A DNA stretch of 64,000 bases. Source: Pseudomonas resinovorans NBRC 106553 (GTDB lineage Bacteria; Pseudomonadota; Gammaproteobacteria; Pseudomonadales; Pseudomonadaceae). The position numbers and the translations under genes were made by a program. The notes under the pieces are model-generated. The model searched no databases, was not told the origin of the DNA, and worked only from the letters and a program-made list of their open reading frames with translations. Location: NCBI RefSeq assembly GCF_000412695.1, contig NC_021499.1, positions 3,534,001 to 3,598,000 of the forward strand, in the 5' to 3' direction. Positions 36,564 through 45,136 of this stretch are shown piece after piece; position 1 is the first letter of the stretch, and each line of letters begins with the position of its first letter.

Positions 36564-36598
36564 GTAGGATGGGTTTCGCTGCGCTCAACCCATCCTAC
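36564..36598. repeat. Short GTAGGATGGGT-family hairpin
   Basis: GTAGGATGGGTTTC(GCT)GCGCTCAACCCATCCTAC: a single compact unit, 35 bp, 7 bp after the PstS-like/OmpA stop. It probably ends or protects that transcript. Confidence 0.8.
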
Positions 36599-36604
36599 GG
36601 CATC

Positions 36605-36635
36605 AAGGCCCCGCTCCCTTCCGGAGCGGGGCCTT
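36605..36635 (-). terminator. GC-rich hairpin after the TonB receptor gene
   Basis: AAGGCCCCGCTCC and GGAGCGGGGCCTT, 13-bp perfect stem with a 5-base loop. There is no long T-tract on either strand, so termination is likely but not certain. It lies 6 bp after the receptor stop. Confidence 0.65.
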
Positions 36636-36641
36636 GCCGCA

Positions 36642-38867
36642 TCAGAAGTCGAAGCGCGTGGTCAGCATGAAGTTGCGCGGATCGCCGTAGAAACCACCGT
36701 TGTAGAAGCCCAGGTTGCTGAAGTATTTCTCGTCGGTGAGGTTGTTGCCGTTGAGGGTGACCGATACCTGCTCGGTGACCTGGTACCTGGCCATGGCATC
36801 CAGCACCCAGTAGCTGCCCTGGGTGTAGCGCTGGGGATTGGTGTCGGTCCAGATCTTGCTCTGCCAGCTGGAGGAGCCGCCGACGGTCAGCTTGTTGAAC
36901 TGCCCCGGCAGGCGGTAGCTGGTGGACAGGCGGAACATGTCTTCCGGCTCGGTGGTGGAGATCTTGTTGTCGTCACCATCGCGGGTAATGCGATGGGTGT
37001 AGCCACCCTGCACCTGCCAGTCCGGCATCAGCTCGCCGGCGACTTCCAGTTCGAAGCCCTTGGTCTTGGCGCCCTGTACCGCGCGGAACACGCTCCTGTT
37101 GGTGACCGGATCGATGATGCCGGTGTCCACTGCCAGGTTGTCCTGGCGCACCTCGAACAGCGCCGCGCTGGCGTTCAGGCGGCCGTCGAAGAACTCGCCC
37201 TTCAGGCCCAGTTCGTAGGCATCGCCCTCTTCCGGCTCGATGGCCTTGCCGCTGGCATCCTGCTCGCTCTCGTGGGGCTTGAAGATGCTGGTGTAGCTGG
37301 CATAGACCGAGTAGGTGTCGTTCAGGTCGTAGACCACGCCAGCGTAGGGCACCACCACGCCGTTTTCCTGCATGTCCTGGAGCTTGGCGCGCTGCCCGCT
37401 GGCGACGTTGGTGCCGGTGCTGTCCAGGTCCCAGTTGGAGACGCGGCTGCCGAGGATGATCGACAGGTCGTCGGTGGGCTTGAAGCGGCCGGTCAGGTAG
37501 GCCGCGGATTCCTTCACCTCGGTCTTCACCTTGGATTGCGGAGCGCCCCAGTCGGGCTCGGGGAAATCGCCGGTCCAGCCATTGATGGTCGGCACCGGAT
37601 CGAAGAAGAACGGCCAGTTGGTTTCGTCCGCCTCGACATCGCGATGGGACACACCCACCACCAGTTCATGCTCGCGGCCGAGCATCTGGAAGGGGCCGCT
37701 GGCATAGAGGTCGTAGGCGTTCTGGGTGGTTTCGTAGCGGTACTTGCCGCGCCAGATGAACATGCCGCTGCCATCCACCGGGTTCGGGTTGCCGCTGGCG
37801 GCCGAACCCAGGGTGATGGGGGAATCGGTCTTGGTGTGGTTGATCGAGCCCTTCACCGTCCAGTCGTTGGCCAGGCGCTGTTCCAGGGTCACGAAGGCGT
37901 TGTCGGTGGTGTTGTCCCACTGGCTCCACTTGGTGCCCGGGTTGAACGAGCGGGACAGAAGGAACTTGTTGCCGTTGCTGTCGAACAGCGGGGTCGACGG
38001 GCCCCAGGAGGAACCGTCGGGACGGTTGGTCTGGCGGCTCAGGCCGGCGCTCAGCAGGGTGTCCTCGGTGATGTCGGTTTCCAGGATGCCGTAGAACACC
38101 TGCTTGGTTTCGGAGAGGTGGTCCATGAAGGACTGGCCGTCCTCGTAGGCGGTGACGAAGCGGCCACGCACATTGCCTTCCGGGGTCAGCGAACCGCCGA
38201 TGTCGAATTCGCTGCGGTAGGTATCCCAGCTGCCGGCACCGGCGGAGATATAGCCGGAGAGTTCCTTGGTCGGACGCTTGCGCACCAGGTTGACGGTGGC
38301 CGCCGGGCTGCCGAAGCCGCTGAGCAGGCCGGTGGCGCCGCGCAGGACTTCCACGCGGTCGTAGATCACCATGTCGGCCTGGTCGATGCCGTTGCCGAAG
38401 CGGAAGGCCGCGGGGATGCCGTCGATCTGGAAGTTGTCGATCTCGAAGCCACGGGCCTTGAAGCTGGCGCGGCTGCTGTCGAGCTTGTTGACCGTGATGC
38501 CCGGGGTTCTCGAGAGCACGTCACCGAGGCTGGTGAGGCCCTGGTCGTCCATCTGCTGGCGGGTGATGACGCTGACCGATTGCGGGGTTTCGCGAGGCGA
38601 CAGCGACAGCCGGGTGGCGGTGCGAGTGGCGCCGGTGGTGTAGGACCCGGTGCCTTCGGTGGTTTCGCCCAGGCGGTTATCGACGATGGCCGTAGCCGTC
38701 AGTTCCAGCGTTCCATTGCCGCTCTCCTGCTCTTCGGCCAGCACCGCGCCGGCCTGCAATGCCAGGGTCACGCCCAGGATCGCCACGGACAACGGATGTC
38801 GCTTGAGCCGCGCGGTCATGGCATCCCCAGCCGTCTGTACCGCGTTGAACGCATTTCGCTGTTGCAC
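36642..38867 (-). CDS. TonB-dependent siderophore receptor
   Basis: 741 residues. Signal peptide (HPLSVAILGVTLALQAGAVLA), plug domain with SLSPRETPQSVSVITRQQMDDQ and LGDVLSRTPGITV, TVNLVRKRP at the plug end, and a 22-strand barrel ending in NFMLTTRFDF with the terminal Phe. The class is the FpvA/FhuE-type siderophore receptors without an N-terminal signalling domain, so no sigma/anti-sigma pair is expected and none is adjacent. The GTG at 38867 has AAGGGG seven bases upstream; ATG 38819 (MTARLKRHP) gives a more conventional signal peptide and may be the real start. A 20-bp perfect palindrome lies upstream. Ligand unknown. Confidence 0.92.
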   Translation of the reverse strand: MQQRNAFNAVQTAGDAMTARLKRHPLSVAILGVTLALQAGAVLAEEQESGNGTLELTATAIVDNRLGETTEGTGSYTTGATRTATRLSLSPRETPQSVSVITRQQMDDQGLTSLGDVLSRTPGITVNKLDSSRASFKARGFEIDNFQIDGIPAAFRFGNGIDQADMVIYDRVEVLRGATGLLSGFGSPAATVNLVRKRPTKELSGYISAGAGSWDTYRSEFDIGGSLTPEGNVRGRFVTAYEDGQSFMDHLSETKQVFYGILETDITEDTLLSAGLSRQTNRPDGSSWGPSTPLFDSNGNKFLLSRSFNPGTKWSQWDNTTDNAFVTLEQRLANDWTVKGSINHTKTDSPITLGSAASGNPNPVDGSGMFIWRGKYRYETTQNAYDLYASGPFQMLGREHELVVGVSHRDVEADETNWPFFFDPVPTINGWTGDFPEPDWGAPQSKVKTEVKESAAYLTGRFKPTDDLSIILGSRVSNWDLDSTGTNVASGQRAKLQDMQENGVVVPYAGVVYDLNDTYSVYASYTSIFKPHESEQDASGKAIEPEEGDAYELGLKGEFFDGRLNASAALFEVRQDNLAVDTGIIDPVTNRSVFRAVQGAKTKGFELEVAGELMPDWQVQGGYTHRITRDGDDNKISTTEPEDMFRLSTSYRLPGQFNKLTVGGSSSWQSKIWTDTNPQRYTQGSYWVLDAMARYQVTEQVSVTLNGNNLTDEKYFSNLGFYNGGFYGDPRNFMLTTRFDF

Positions 38868-39015
38868 TCTCGAACCCCTTGGATGGTCTGTCTGCTTGAT
38901 GGCTGGCTAACCACTGACGTTGTTGTTCTCGTTTTCTGGCGCCCTCATGGCGCCGCGCGCTACGCAGAGGTGATCTGCGTCCGCAAGCGGGTGCGAAAAT
39001 AACATCCAATAAGAA

Positions 39016-39035
39016 GTATTTACAATTGTAAATAC
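39016..39035. promoter_or_regulatory. Perfect 20-bp palindrome in the receptor/TerC divergent region
   Basis: GTATTTACAATTGTAAATAC reads the same on both strands. It lies in AT-rich DNA within the 346-bp gene-free stretch 38868-39213. Minus-strand promoter-like words (TTGTAA, 17 bp, TTATTT) overlap it, as for a repressor operator. It does not look like a Fur or Zur box. The rest of the stretch holds no gene that I can support. Confidence 0.55.
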
Positions 39036-39213
39036 GGAATATTCTCAACTGCGCCAAGGCTATTTCCTACAGGGGCAACGATTTGTTACAGCGGCCGCAT
39101 TCTCCATTTCCCGACCAACGGATAGGCTTCTCCTTGTGACGCCGGGCCCCTCTGACGGCTTGCCAGCCGCCATGTCGGAGTCACGTTTTATCAACGACAG
39201 TAAGGAGGGGCTC

Positions 39214-40224
39214 ATGGCAGCTCTATCTGCATTTCTCACCGCCGACTTTCTCGGCACCGCCACCTGGTTGTGGCTCGTCTTCCTCGCAATAGTCCTCGCC
39301 CTGCTGATCTTCGATCTCGGGGTGCTCCACCGTGACCAACACGAAATCGAGATGCGCGAAAGCCTGCTGCTCTACGGCGGCTACTTCGGCGTTGGCGTGC
39401 TGTTCGGTGTCTGGGTGTGGTTCGAGCTGGGCGCCCAGAGCGCCATCGAGTTCTACACCGGCTTCCTGGTGGAACAGTCGTTGTCCATGGACAACGTGTT
39501 CGTCATGGCCATGATCTTCGGCTTCTTCGCCATCCCCCGCCGCTACCAGCACCGCGTGCTGTTCTGGGGCATCCTCGGCGTGGTGGTGCTGCGCGCCATC
39601 ATGATCGGCGTGGGCAGCGCCCTGGTGAAGGAATTCGACTGGATCCTCTACATCTTCGGCGCCTTCCTGCTGTTCACCGGTGTGAAGATGATGTTCTCGA
39701 AGGAGGAAGCCCATCCGGACCTGGCCAACAACCCTGTGCTCAAGTTCGTCCGCCGCCATATGCGCGTCACCGACGACCTGCACGGCTCGCACTTCTTCGT
39801 CCGTCTGAAGAAGGCTGGCGACAGCAAGGCCATGCTCTACGCCACCCCGCTGTTCCTGGCCCTGGTGCTGATCGAACTGGCCGACCTGGTGTTCGCGGTG
39901 GACAGCGTCCCGGCGATCTTCGCCATCACCCAGGACCCCTTCATCGTCTACACCTCGAACATCTTCGCGATCCTCGGCCTGCGTGCCCTGTACTTCGCCC
40001 TGGCGGCCCTGATGCACCGCTTCGTCTACCTGAAGTACGCCCTGGCCCTGGTATTGATCTTCATCGGCGGCAAGATTTTCCTGCACGGCTTCATCGGCAA
40101 GATTCCCCCGCTGCTGTCCCTTGGCGTAACCTTCGGTCTCCTTGCCGGCGGTGTGCTCCTCTCCCTGTTGAAGACCCGCGACCGCCCGGCCCAGAGCACG
40201 GGAGACGTGGAGAAGCATGGTTGA
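39214..40224 (+). CDS. TerC/Alx-family integral membrane protein
   Basis: 336 residues with about nine transmembrane segments. Family landmarks are EFYTGFLVEQSLSMDNVFVMAMIF, FWGILGVVVLRAIMIGVGSAL and LIELADLVFAVDSVPAIFAITQDPFIVYTSNIFAILGLRALYF, with the membrane-embedded Asp residues thought to bind metal. Closest known member is E. coli Alx, a manganese exporter induced at high pH. Start at ATG 39214, which has a strong TAAGGAGGGG Shine-Dalgarno; earlier in-frame starts are rejected. I did not find the yybP-ykoY riboswitch that precedes alx in E. coli. Its stop overlaps the next small gene by 8 bp. Confidence 0.92.
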   Translation: MAALSAFLTADFLGTATWLWLVFLAIVLALLIFDLGVLHRDQHEIEMRESLLLYGGYFGVGVLFGVWVWFELGAQSAIEFYTGFLVEQSLSMDNVFVMAMIFGFFAIPRRYQHRVLFWGILGVVVLRAIMIGVGSALVKEFDWILYIFGAFLLFTGVKMMFSKEEAHPDLANNPVLKFVRRHMRVTDDLHGSHFFVRLKKAGDSKAMLYATPLFLALVLIELADLVFAVDSVPAIFAITQDPFIVYTSNIFAILGLRALYFALAALMHRFVYLKYALALVLIFIGGKIFLHGFIGKIPPLLSLGVTFGLLAGGVLLSLLKTRDRPAQSTGDVEKHG

Positions 40225-40393
40225 TGTGCGTATCGAACCCTTCGAGAAGGCGGGCCGTACCTACTGGCGCGTGCGCCTGGGGCAACGCGGCCTGACCTTC
40301 CAGGAGGAACTGGCCGCCCGCGCCTTCGCCGCCCAACTGCATCTGCGGATGGGCTGGCTGAAGGCCCGCAGCACGGAGCCGGACGAATCGTAG
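40217..40393 (+). CDS. 58-residue hypothetical protein coupled to TerC gene
   Basis: A short frame, ATG 40217 to TAG 40393, overlaps the last 8 bp of the TerC gene (ATGGTTGA). The product starts MVDVRIEPFEKAGRTYWRVR and continues through LGQRGLTFQEELAARAFAAQ to LHLRMGWLKARS. It is basic and amphipathic, with no membrane segment, and codon use is normal for the genome (G/C at most third positions). Translational coupling makes it a plausible real gene; function unknown. The stop codon lies in the first bases of a GTAGGAGCGA repeat, so the original C-terminus may have been altered. Confidence 0.65.
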   Translation: MVDVRIEPFEKAGRTYWRVRLGQRGLTFQEELAARAFAAQLHLRMGWLKARSTEPDES

Positions 40394-40430
40394 GAGCGAG
40401 TTCATTCGCGAAGCGGGCCACAGGCCCGCG
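40390..40430. repeat. GTAGGAGCGA...TTCATTCGCG repeat, single unit
   Basis: GTAGGAGCGAGTTCATTCGCGAAGCGGGCC with an inner GCGGGCC-ACA-GGCCCGC hairpin. Same family as 42915, 43891, 52346 and 54370. Its GTAG contains the stop codon of the 58-residue gene. Confidence 0.75.
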
Positions 40431-40454
40431 TGGTCCTGCCCCCACGAGAGCCCC

Positions 40455-40515
40455 TAGCCCGGATGGAATCCGGGGCGCCCCAAGCGCCGCGCTTCCCGGA
40501 TTGCATCCGGGCTAC
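40455..40515. repeat. REP-like inverted repeat (TAGCCCGGAT family)
   Basis: TAGCCCGGATGGAATCCGGGG and CCCGGATTGCATCCGGGCTA in inverse orientation, like 5612-5672. Confidence 0.85.
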
Positions 40516-40544
40516 CCCAACCCGACCTACGGGACACGGAAACG

Positions 40545-40573
40545 AAAAAGGCCCGCACAGTGCGGGCCTTTTT
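40545..40573. terminator. Bidirectional terminator before the acyl-CoA dehydrogenase gene
   Basis: AAAAAGGCCCGCA and TGCGGGCCTTTTT around CAG; A- and T-tracts make it functional on both strands for the convergent transcripts. Confidence 0.92.
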
Positions 40574-40586
40574 CATGGGCGGGCGG

Positions 40587-41816
40587 TCAGTGACCGCTGC
40601 GCAGCATTTCCTTGGGTACGTACTTGCCGATCTCGAACTTGCCGATGGCCGCGCGGTGCACTTCGTCCGGGCCGTCGGCCAGGCGCAGGGTGCGCTGCAT
40701 GGCGTACATGTAGGCCAGCGGGAAGTCGTTGGAGACACCGGCACCGCCATGCATCTGGATGGCGCGGTCGATCACCCGCAGGGCGACGTTGGGTGCCACG
40801 ACCTTGATCTGGGCGATCTCGCTCTTGGCCACCTTGTTGCCGACGGTGTCCATCATGTAGGCGGCCTTCAGGGTCAACAGGCGGGCCATGTCGATCTCCA
40901 TCCGCGAGTCGGCGATCTTGTCGACGTTGCCACCCAGGCGCGCCAGCGGCTTGCCGAAGGCGGTACGGCTGACGGCGCGCTTGCACATCAGTTCCAGGGC
41001 GCGCTCGGCCATGCCGATGGAGCGCATGCAGTGGTGGATGCGGCCCGGGCCGAGGCGACCCTGGGCGATCTCGAAGCCACGCCCCTCGCCCAGCAGCACG
41101 TTCTCGTAGGGCACGCGGACGTTCTCGAAGAGCACTTCGGCGTGGCCATGGGGCGCGTCGTCATAGCCGAACACCGGCAGCGGACGGAGGATCTTCACGC
41201 CGGGGGTATCGGTGGGCACCAGGATCATCGAGTGCTGCTGGTGGCGCGGCGCATCCGGGTTGGACAGGCCCATGAAGATCATCACCTTGCAACGCGGGTC
41301 GCAGGCGCCGGAGGTCCACCACTTGCGGCCATTGATGACCCACTCGTCGCCCTGGCGCACGGCGCGGGCTTCCATATTGGTGGCATCGGACGAGGCCACG
41401 CCCGGCTCGGTCATGGCGAAGGCGGAGCGGATCTCGCCGCGCAGCAGCGGCTCCAGCCATTGTTTCTTTTGCGCCTCGTTGGCGTAGCGCACCAGCACTT
41501 CCATGTTGCCGGTATCCGGCGCGGAGCAGTTGAACGGCTCCGGGCCCAGCAGGGAGCGGCCCATGATCTCGGCCAGGGGCGCGTATTCCATGTTGGTCAG
41601 CCCGGCGCCCAGTTCGGACTCGGGCAGGAACAGGTTCCACAGCCCCTCGGCCTTGGCCTTGGCTTTCAGCTCTTCCATGATCGCGGTGGGCTGCCAGCGG
41701 TCGCCCTCGGCAACCTGCTGCTCGAACACCGGTTCGGCCGGATAGACGTAAGCGTCCATGAATGCGGTGACGCGTTCACGCAGTTCCTGAACCTTCGGGG
41801 AATAGGCGAAATCCAT
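40587..41816 (-). CDS. Acyl-CoA dehydrogenase (ACAD10/11-like)
   Basis: 409 residues, FAD-dependent acyl-CoA dehydrogenase fold. Landmarks: [29 protein letters not shown] (flavin and substrate loop), [49 protein letters not shown] and [19 protein letters not shown]. The CDPRC and WWTSGA text is typical of the ACAD10/11-like subgroup, whose members take longer or branched or hydroxylated acyl-CoAs. Substrate is not readable. It is divergent from a LysR regulator (152 bp apart), the probable controller. Downstream is a bidirectional terminator, so it is monocistronic. Confidence 0.92.
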   Translation of the reverse strand: MDFAYSPKVQELRERVTAFMDAYVYPAEPVFEQQVAEGDRWQPTAIMEELKAKAKAEGLWNLFLPESELGAGLTNMEYAPLAEIMGRSLLGPEPFNCSAPDTGNMEVLVRYANEAQKKQWLEPLLRGEIRSAFAMTEPGVASSDATNMEARAVRQGDEWVINGRKWWTSGACDPRCKVMIFMGLSNPDAPRHQQHSMILVPTDTPGVKILRPLPVFGYDDAPHGHAEVLFENVRVPYENVLLGEGRGFEIAQGRLGPGRIHHCMRSIGMAERALELMCKRAVSRTAFGKPLARLGGNVDKIADSRMEIDMARLLTLKAAYMMDTVGNKVAKSEIAQIKVVAPNVALRVIDRAIQMHGGAGVSNDFPLAYMYAMQRTLRLADGPDEVHRAAIGKFEIGKYVPKEMLRSGH

Positions 41817-41902
41817 GTGGGGCTACCTTCTGACGGGGCGGGTGGTGAGGTCTGGTAAGAATGCTAGAACAGGGCGTAAGATTTCCCCAGCCTATTTTCA
41901 CC

Positions 41903-41918
41903 ATGTATGAACATTCAT
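41903..41918. promoter_or_regulatory. Imperfect ATGTATGAACATTCAT dyad, candidate LysR site
   Basis: 12 of 16 bases are self-complementary (ATGNATGNNCATNCAT) and contain a T-N11-A LysR motif. It sits in the middle of the AT-rich divergent region between the acyl-CoA dehydrogenase and lysR-type genes. Confidence 0.35.
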
Positions 41919-41968
41919 CACCGATATATGATCCACTGATAAAAACAACGTCAAGGAGCACGCCCGGC

Positions 41969-42892
41969 ATGAATCTGAACAAGGTCGACCTCAACCTCTT
42001 CATCGTCTTCGACGCCATCTACACCGAGGCCAACCTGACCCGTGCCGGCCAGATCGTCGGCATCACCCAGCCCGCCGTATCCAACGCCCTCGCCCGCCTG
42101 CGGGAAACCTTCAACGACCCGCTGTTCGTCCGTACCGCCCAGGGCATGGTGCCCACGCCCATGGCGCAGAACATCATCGGCCCGGTGCGCAACGCCCTGC
42201 AGCAGCTGCGCATCTCGGTGCAGGAAAGCCGCACCTTCAACCCGGCCCAGGCGAACAAGACCTACCGCATCAGCATGACCGACCTCACCGAGACGGTGAT
42301 CCTGCCGCCGCTGTTCCAGCGCCTGCGCCGCCTGGCGCCCACGGTGCAGATCGAGAGTTTCCTCGCCAAGCGCCGGGAAACCACCAAGGAACTGGCCGCC
42401 GGCCGCCTGGACTTCGCCGTGGACGCCCCGCTCAACACCGACCCGCAGGTGCGCCACGTCAAGCTGATGGAAGACCGCTACGTCTGCGCCATGCGCCGCG
42501 GCCACCCGCTGGCCAAGGACAAGATCACCCTGGACGAGTACCTGTCGCTGTCCCACATCCACATTTCCAGCCGCCGCAGTGGCCTGGGCTACGTGGACCT
42601 GTCCCTGGGCAAGATGGGCATCCAGCGCAAGGTCATCCTGCGCTCGCAGCACTACCTGATGGCGTCCACCGTGTTGCACGGCACCGACCTCGCCATCACC
42701 GTCCCGGAACGCTTCGCCCGACGCCAGGACCTGCACTACGTCAACCTGCCGGTGAACGATGTGCCCTCCCTGGAAACCCACCTGTACTGGCACGAAAGCA
42801 CCGACCAGGACCCGGCCAACCGCTGGATGCGCGAGCAGATCATCGAGATCTGCCAGCAGGTCACGGCCCAGGAGCAGAAGGAAAGGGCCTGA
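41969..42892 (+). CDS. LysR-family regulator
   Basis: 307 residues from ATG 41969, with AAGGAG upstream, giving MNLNKVDLNLFIVFDAIY; longer in-frame starts read through the promoter. The HTH reads NLTRAGQIVGITQPAVSNALARL, followed by FNDPLFVRTAQGMVPTPMA, characteristic of the NodD/LeuO-like branch of LysR proteins. The effector domain runs from about 90 to 300. It is divergent from the ACAD10/11-like gene and likely controls it. The same order (dehydrogenase, LysR, dehydrogenase) is what I recall at P. aeruginosa PA2550-PA2552. Confidence 0.92.
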   Translation: MNLNKVDLNLFIVFDAIYTEANLTRAGQIVGITQPAVSNALARLRETFNDPLFVRTAQGMVPTPMAQNIIGPVRNALQQLRISVQESRTFNPAQANKTYRISMTDLTETVILPPLFQRLRRLAPTVQIESFLAKRRETTKELAAGRLDFAVDAPLNTDPQVRHVKLMEDRYVCAMRRGHPLAKDKITLDEYLSLSHIHISSRRSGLGYVDLSLGKMGIQRKVILRSQHYLMASTVLHGTDLAITVPERFARRQDLHYVNLPVNDVPSLETHLYWHESTDQDPANRWMREQIIEICQQVTAQEQKERA

Positions 42893-42914
42893 TCGTCGCT
42901 GGGACGGACACCCT

Positions 42915-43010
42915 GTGAGGGCGAATTCATTCGCCAAGCAGGCCGAAGGCCTGCCCTGGGATGTCTCAGGGGGCAGCTGCGCTGCCCTTGGCGAATGAAT
43001 TCGCCCCTAC
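42915..43010. repeat. GCGAATTCATTCGCC inverted repeat pair
   Basis: GAGGGCGAATTCATTCGCCA faces TTGGCGAATGAATTCGCCCC...CTAC; each half carries its own inner hairpin (CAGGCCGAAGGCCTG and GGGCAGCTGCGCTGCCC). Confidence 0.85.
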
Positions 43011-43056
43011 AAGAGCAATACCCACATCGGATCGACACGGTGTTGAGGTCGGGATC

Positions 43057-43073
43057 GGTGCGCGCAGCGCACC
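43057..43073. repeat. GGTGCGC-GCA-GCGCACC hairpin
   Basis: 7-bp perfect stem followed by CTAC, near the end of the enoyl-CoA hydratase gene. The same unit with one loop change occurs at 61048-61064. Confidence 0.7.
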
Positions 43074-43093
43074 CTACAGAGGCCAACAGCGGT

Positions 43094-43867
43094 TCAGGCT
43101 TTCCCGAACTCCGCCTTGCGCTTGTCGATGAAGGCGCCCATGCCTTCCTTCTGGTCCGGGGTGGCGAACACCGCCTGGAACATCCGCCGCTCGAAGCGCA
43201 GGCCTTCCGCCAGGGAGCCTTCGTCCACCCGGTTCACGCACTCCTTGAGCATCATCACCGCCGTGCGCGATTGCGCGGCGATGCGCTGGGCGCTGTCCAT
43301 GGCTTCTTCCAGCAGCTCGTCCGCCGGCACCACCCGCGCCACCACGCCGCAGCGTTCGGCCTCAAAGGCATCCATGCTGCGCCCGGAGAGCAGCATGTCC
43401 ATGGCCTTGGCGCGGCCCACCAGACGGGTCAGGCGCTGCACGCCGCCGGCACCGGGAATCACCCCCAGCTTCACTTCCGGCAGGCCGAAGCGGGCACTGT
43501 CGGCGGCAATGATGAAGTCGCACATCAGCGCCAGCTCGAAACCACCGCCCAGGGCGTGGCCGGCCACCGCGGCGATGATCGGCTTGCGCCGTTGCGCCAC
43601 CCGGTCCCAGCGGCCGAGGAAGTCGTCGAGGTAGGTGCCGGGGAAGCACAGCGTGGCCATTTCCTTGACATCGGCGCCGGCGGCGAAGGCCTTGGCCGAG
43701 CCGGTGACCAGCACGCAGCCGATGGCGGGGTCGCGCTCGAAGCCGTCGAGTGCCTGGTTCAGCTCGTCGATGAGCTGGGTGTTGATGGCGTTCAGCGCCT
43801 CGGGGCGGTTCAGGGTGACCAGGCCGACGGCGCCGGCCTGCTCCACCAGCAGGGTCTGGTAGGTCAT
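43094..43867 (-). CDS. Enoyl-CoA hydratase/isomerase
   Basis: 257 residues, crotonase fold. The oxyanion-hole segments are AFAAGADVKEMA and AVAGHALGGGFELALMCD; the catalytic Glu positions fit KLGVIPGAGGVQRL and the first acid nearby, as in short-chain hydratases that use two Glu. It hydrates 2-enoyl-CoA to 3-hydroxyacyl-CoA. With the neighbouring dehydrogenases and thiolase it would hydrate a short or branched enoyl-CoA such as tigloyl-CoA. It is the last gene on the minus strand of this cluster, separated from the preceding dehydrogenase by 130 bp of repeats. Confidence 0.93.
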   Translation of the reverse strand: MTYQTLLVEQAGAVGLVTLNRPEALNAINTQLIDELNQALDGFERDPAIGCVLVTGSAKAFAAGADVKEMATLCFPGTYLDDFLGRWDRVAQRRKPIIAAVAGHALGGGFELALMCDFIIAADSARFGLPEVKLGVIPGAGGVQRLTRLVGRAKAMDMLLSGRSMDAFEAERCGVVARVVPADELLEEAMDSAQRIAAQSRTAVMMLKECVNRVDEGSLAEGLRFERRMFQAVFATPDQKEGMGAFIDKRKAEFGKA

Positions 43868-43890
43868 ATGGGGTTCCTTACAGGAGAATT

Positions 43891-43989
43891 GGCAGGCCCG
43901 TGGCCTGCTTGGCGATTGAAATCGCCCCTACAGGGAGAGCGGGCCGGTGTAGGGGCGAATTCATTCGCCAAGGGCAGCACAGCTGCCCC
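43891..43989. repeat. GCGAATTCATTCGCC family pair, outward arrangement
   Basis: Left half GGCAGGCC...GATTGAAATCGCCCCTAC and right half GTAGGGGCGAATTCATTCGCCA with GGGCAGCACAGCTGCCC. Unlike 42915, the GTAG/CTAC ends face each other across 17 bp. It interrupts the acyl-CoA operon between the hydratase and dehydrogenase genes. Confidence 0.8.
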
Positions 43990-43997
43990 AGGGGGGC

Positions 43998-45125
43998 TCA
44001 GAGGCTGCGCGCGATCACCATGCGCTGCACGTCCGAGGTGCCTTCGTAGATCTGGCACACGCGCACGTCGCGGTAGATGCGTTCCACCGGGAAGTCCTTG
44101 AGGTAGCCGTAGCCGCCCAGGGTCTGGATGGCCGCCGAGCAGACCTTTTCGGCCATTTCCGAGGCGAACAGCTTGGCCATGGAGGCCTCGGTCAGACAGG
44201 GCATGCCGGCTTCCCGCAGGCTGGCGGCGTGATGCACCATCTGCCGGGCCACGGCGATCTGGGTGGCCATGTCGGCCAGGCGGAAGGCCACCGCCTGGTG
44301 CTCGATGATCGGCTTGCCGAAGGTCTTGCGCTCGTGGGCGTAGTCCCGCGCCACCTCGAAGGCCGCGCGGGCCATGCCGACGGACTGCGCGGCGATGCCG
44401 ATGCGCCCGCCCTCCAGGTTGGACAGCGCGATGCGGTAGCCCTCGCCCTCCTCGCCCAGGCGCAGGGACGCCGGGATGCGCACGTCATCGAGCTGGATCT
44501 GGCAGGTGTCCGAGGCGTGCTGGCCGAGCTTGTCCTCCACCCGCACCACCTGGTAGCCGGGGGTGTCGGTGGGGACGATGAAGGCACTGATGCCCTTCTT
44601 GCCGGCTTGCGGGTCGGTGATGGCGAAGACGATCACCATCCCCGCCTGGTTGCCCGAGGTGATGAACTGCTTGGCGCCGTTCAGCACGTAGTGGTCGCCG
44701 TCGCGGCGGGCGCGGGTGCGCAGGTCGCTGGCATCGGAACCGGCCTGGGGCTCGGTGAGGGCGAAGGCGCCGATCATGCTGCCTTCGGCCAGGGGGCGCA
44801 GGAAGCGCTGCTTCTGCTCCTCGCTGCCGTACTTGAGGATGGGCATGCAGCCCACCGAGTTGTGCACGCTCATGATGGTGGAGCAGGCGCCGTCACCGGC
44901 GGCGATCTCTTCCAGGGCCATGGCGTAGGCCAGGTGGCCGGTGGCGGCGCCACCCCACTCCTCCGGCACCAGCATGCCGAGGAAGCCCAGCTCGGCCATC
45001 TCGCGGATGGCCTCGGCCGGGAAGCGGTGCTCGCGGTCCCAGTCGGCGGCGAAGGGCTTCAGCCGCTCCTGGGCGAACTGCCGGGCCATGTCGCGGATCT
45101 GGATCTCGTCTTCTGTGGGAATCAT
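43998..45125 (-). CDS. Short/branched-chain acyl-CoA dehydrogenase
   Basis: 375 residues from ATG 45125 (GGAGG upstream; a longer in-frame N-terminus is spurious). Family landmarks: FGLG-like [56 protein letters not shown]-type [36 protein letters not shown] and [16 protein letters not shown] with the catalytic Glu in YEGTSD. It oxidises an acyl-CoA to the trans-2-enoyl-CoA and passes electrons to ETF. The homologous gene in P. putida (PP_2216, as I recall) serves isoleucine and short-chain acid breakdown. The thiolase stop lies 11 bp upstream of its start. Confidence 0.94.
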   Translation of the reverse strand: MIPTEDEIQIRDMARQFAQERLKPFAADWDREHRFPAEAIREMAELGFLGMLVPEEWGGAATGHLAYAMALEEIAAGDGACSTIMSVHNSVGCMPILKYGSEEQKQRFLRPLAEGSMIGAFALTEPQAGSDASDLRTRARRDGDHYVLNGAKQFITSGNQAGMVIVFAITDPQAGKKGISAFIVPTDTPGYQVVRVEDKLGQHASDTCQIQLDDVRIPASLRLGEEGEGYRIALSNLEGGRIGIAAQSVGMARAAFEVARDYAHERKTFGKPIIEHQAVAFRLADMATQIAVARQMVHHAASLREAGMPCLTEASMAKLFASEMAEKVCSAAIQTLGGYGYLKDFPVERIYRDVRVCQIYEGTSDVQRMVIARSL

Positions 45126-45136
45126 GCTCGCCTCCT

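Noticed and set aside
38868..39060. Fur box upstream of the siderophore receptor
   Set aside because: No convincing match to GATAATGATAATCATTATC. The only strong symmetry is the 20-bp palindrome at 39016, which has a different sequence.
39060..39213. yybP-ykoY manganese riboswitch upstream of the TerC/Alx gene
   Set aside because: E. coli alx has one, so I looked, but I could not find the conserved GGGGAGUAGC-type core or the expected helices.
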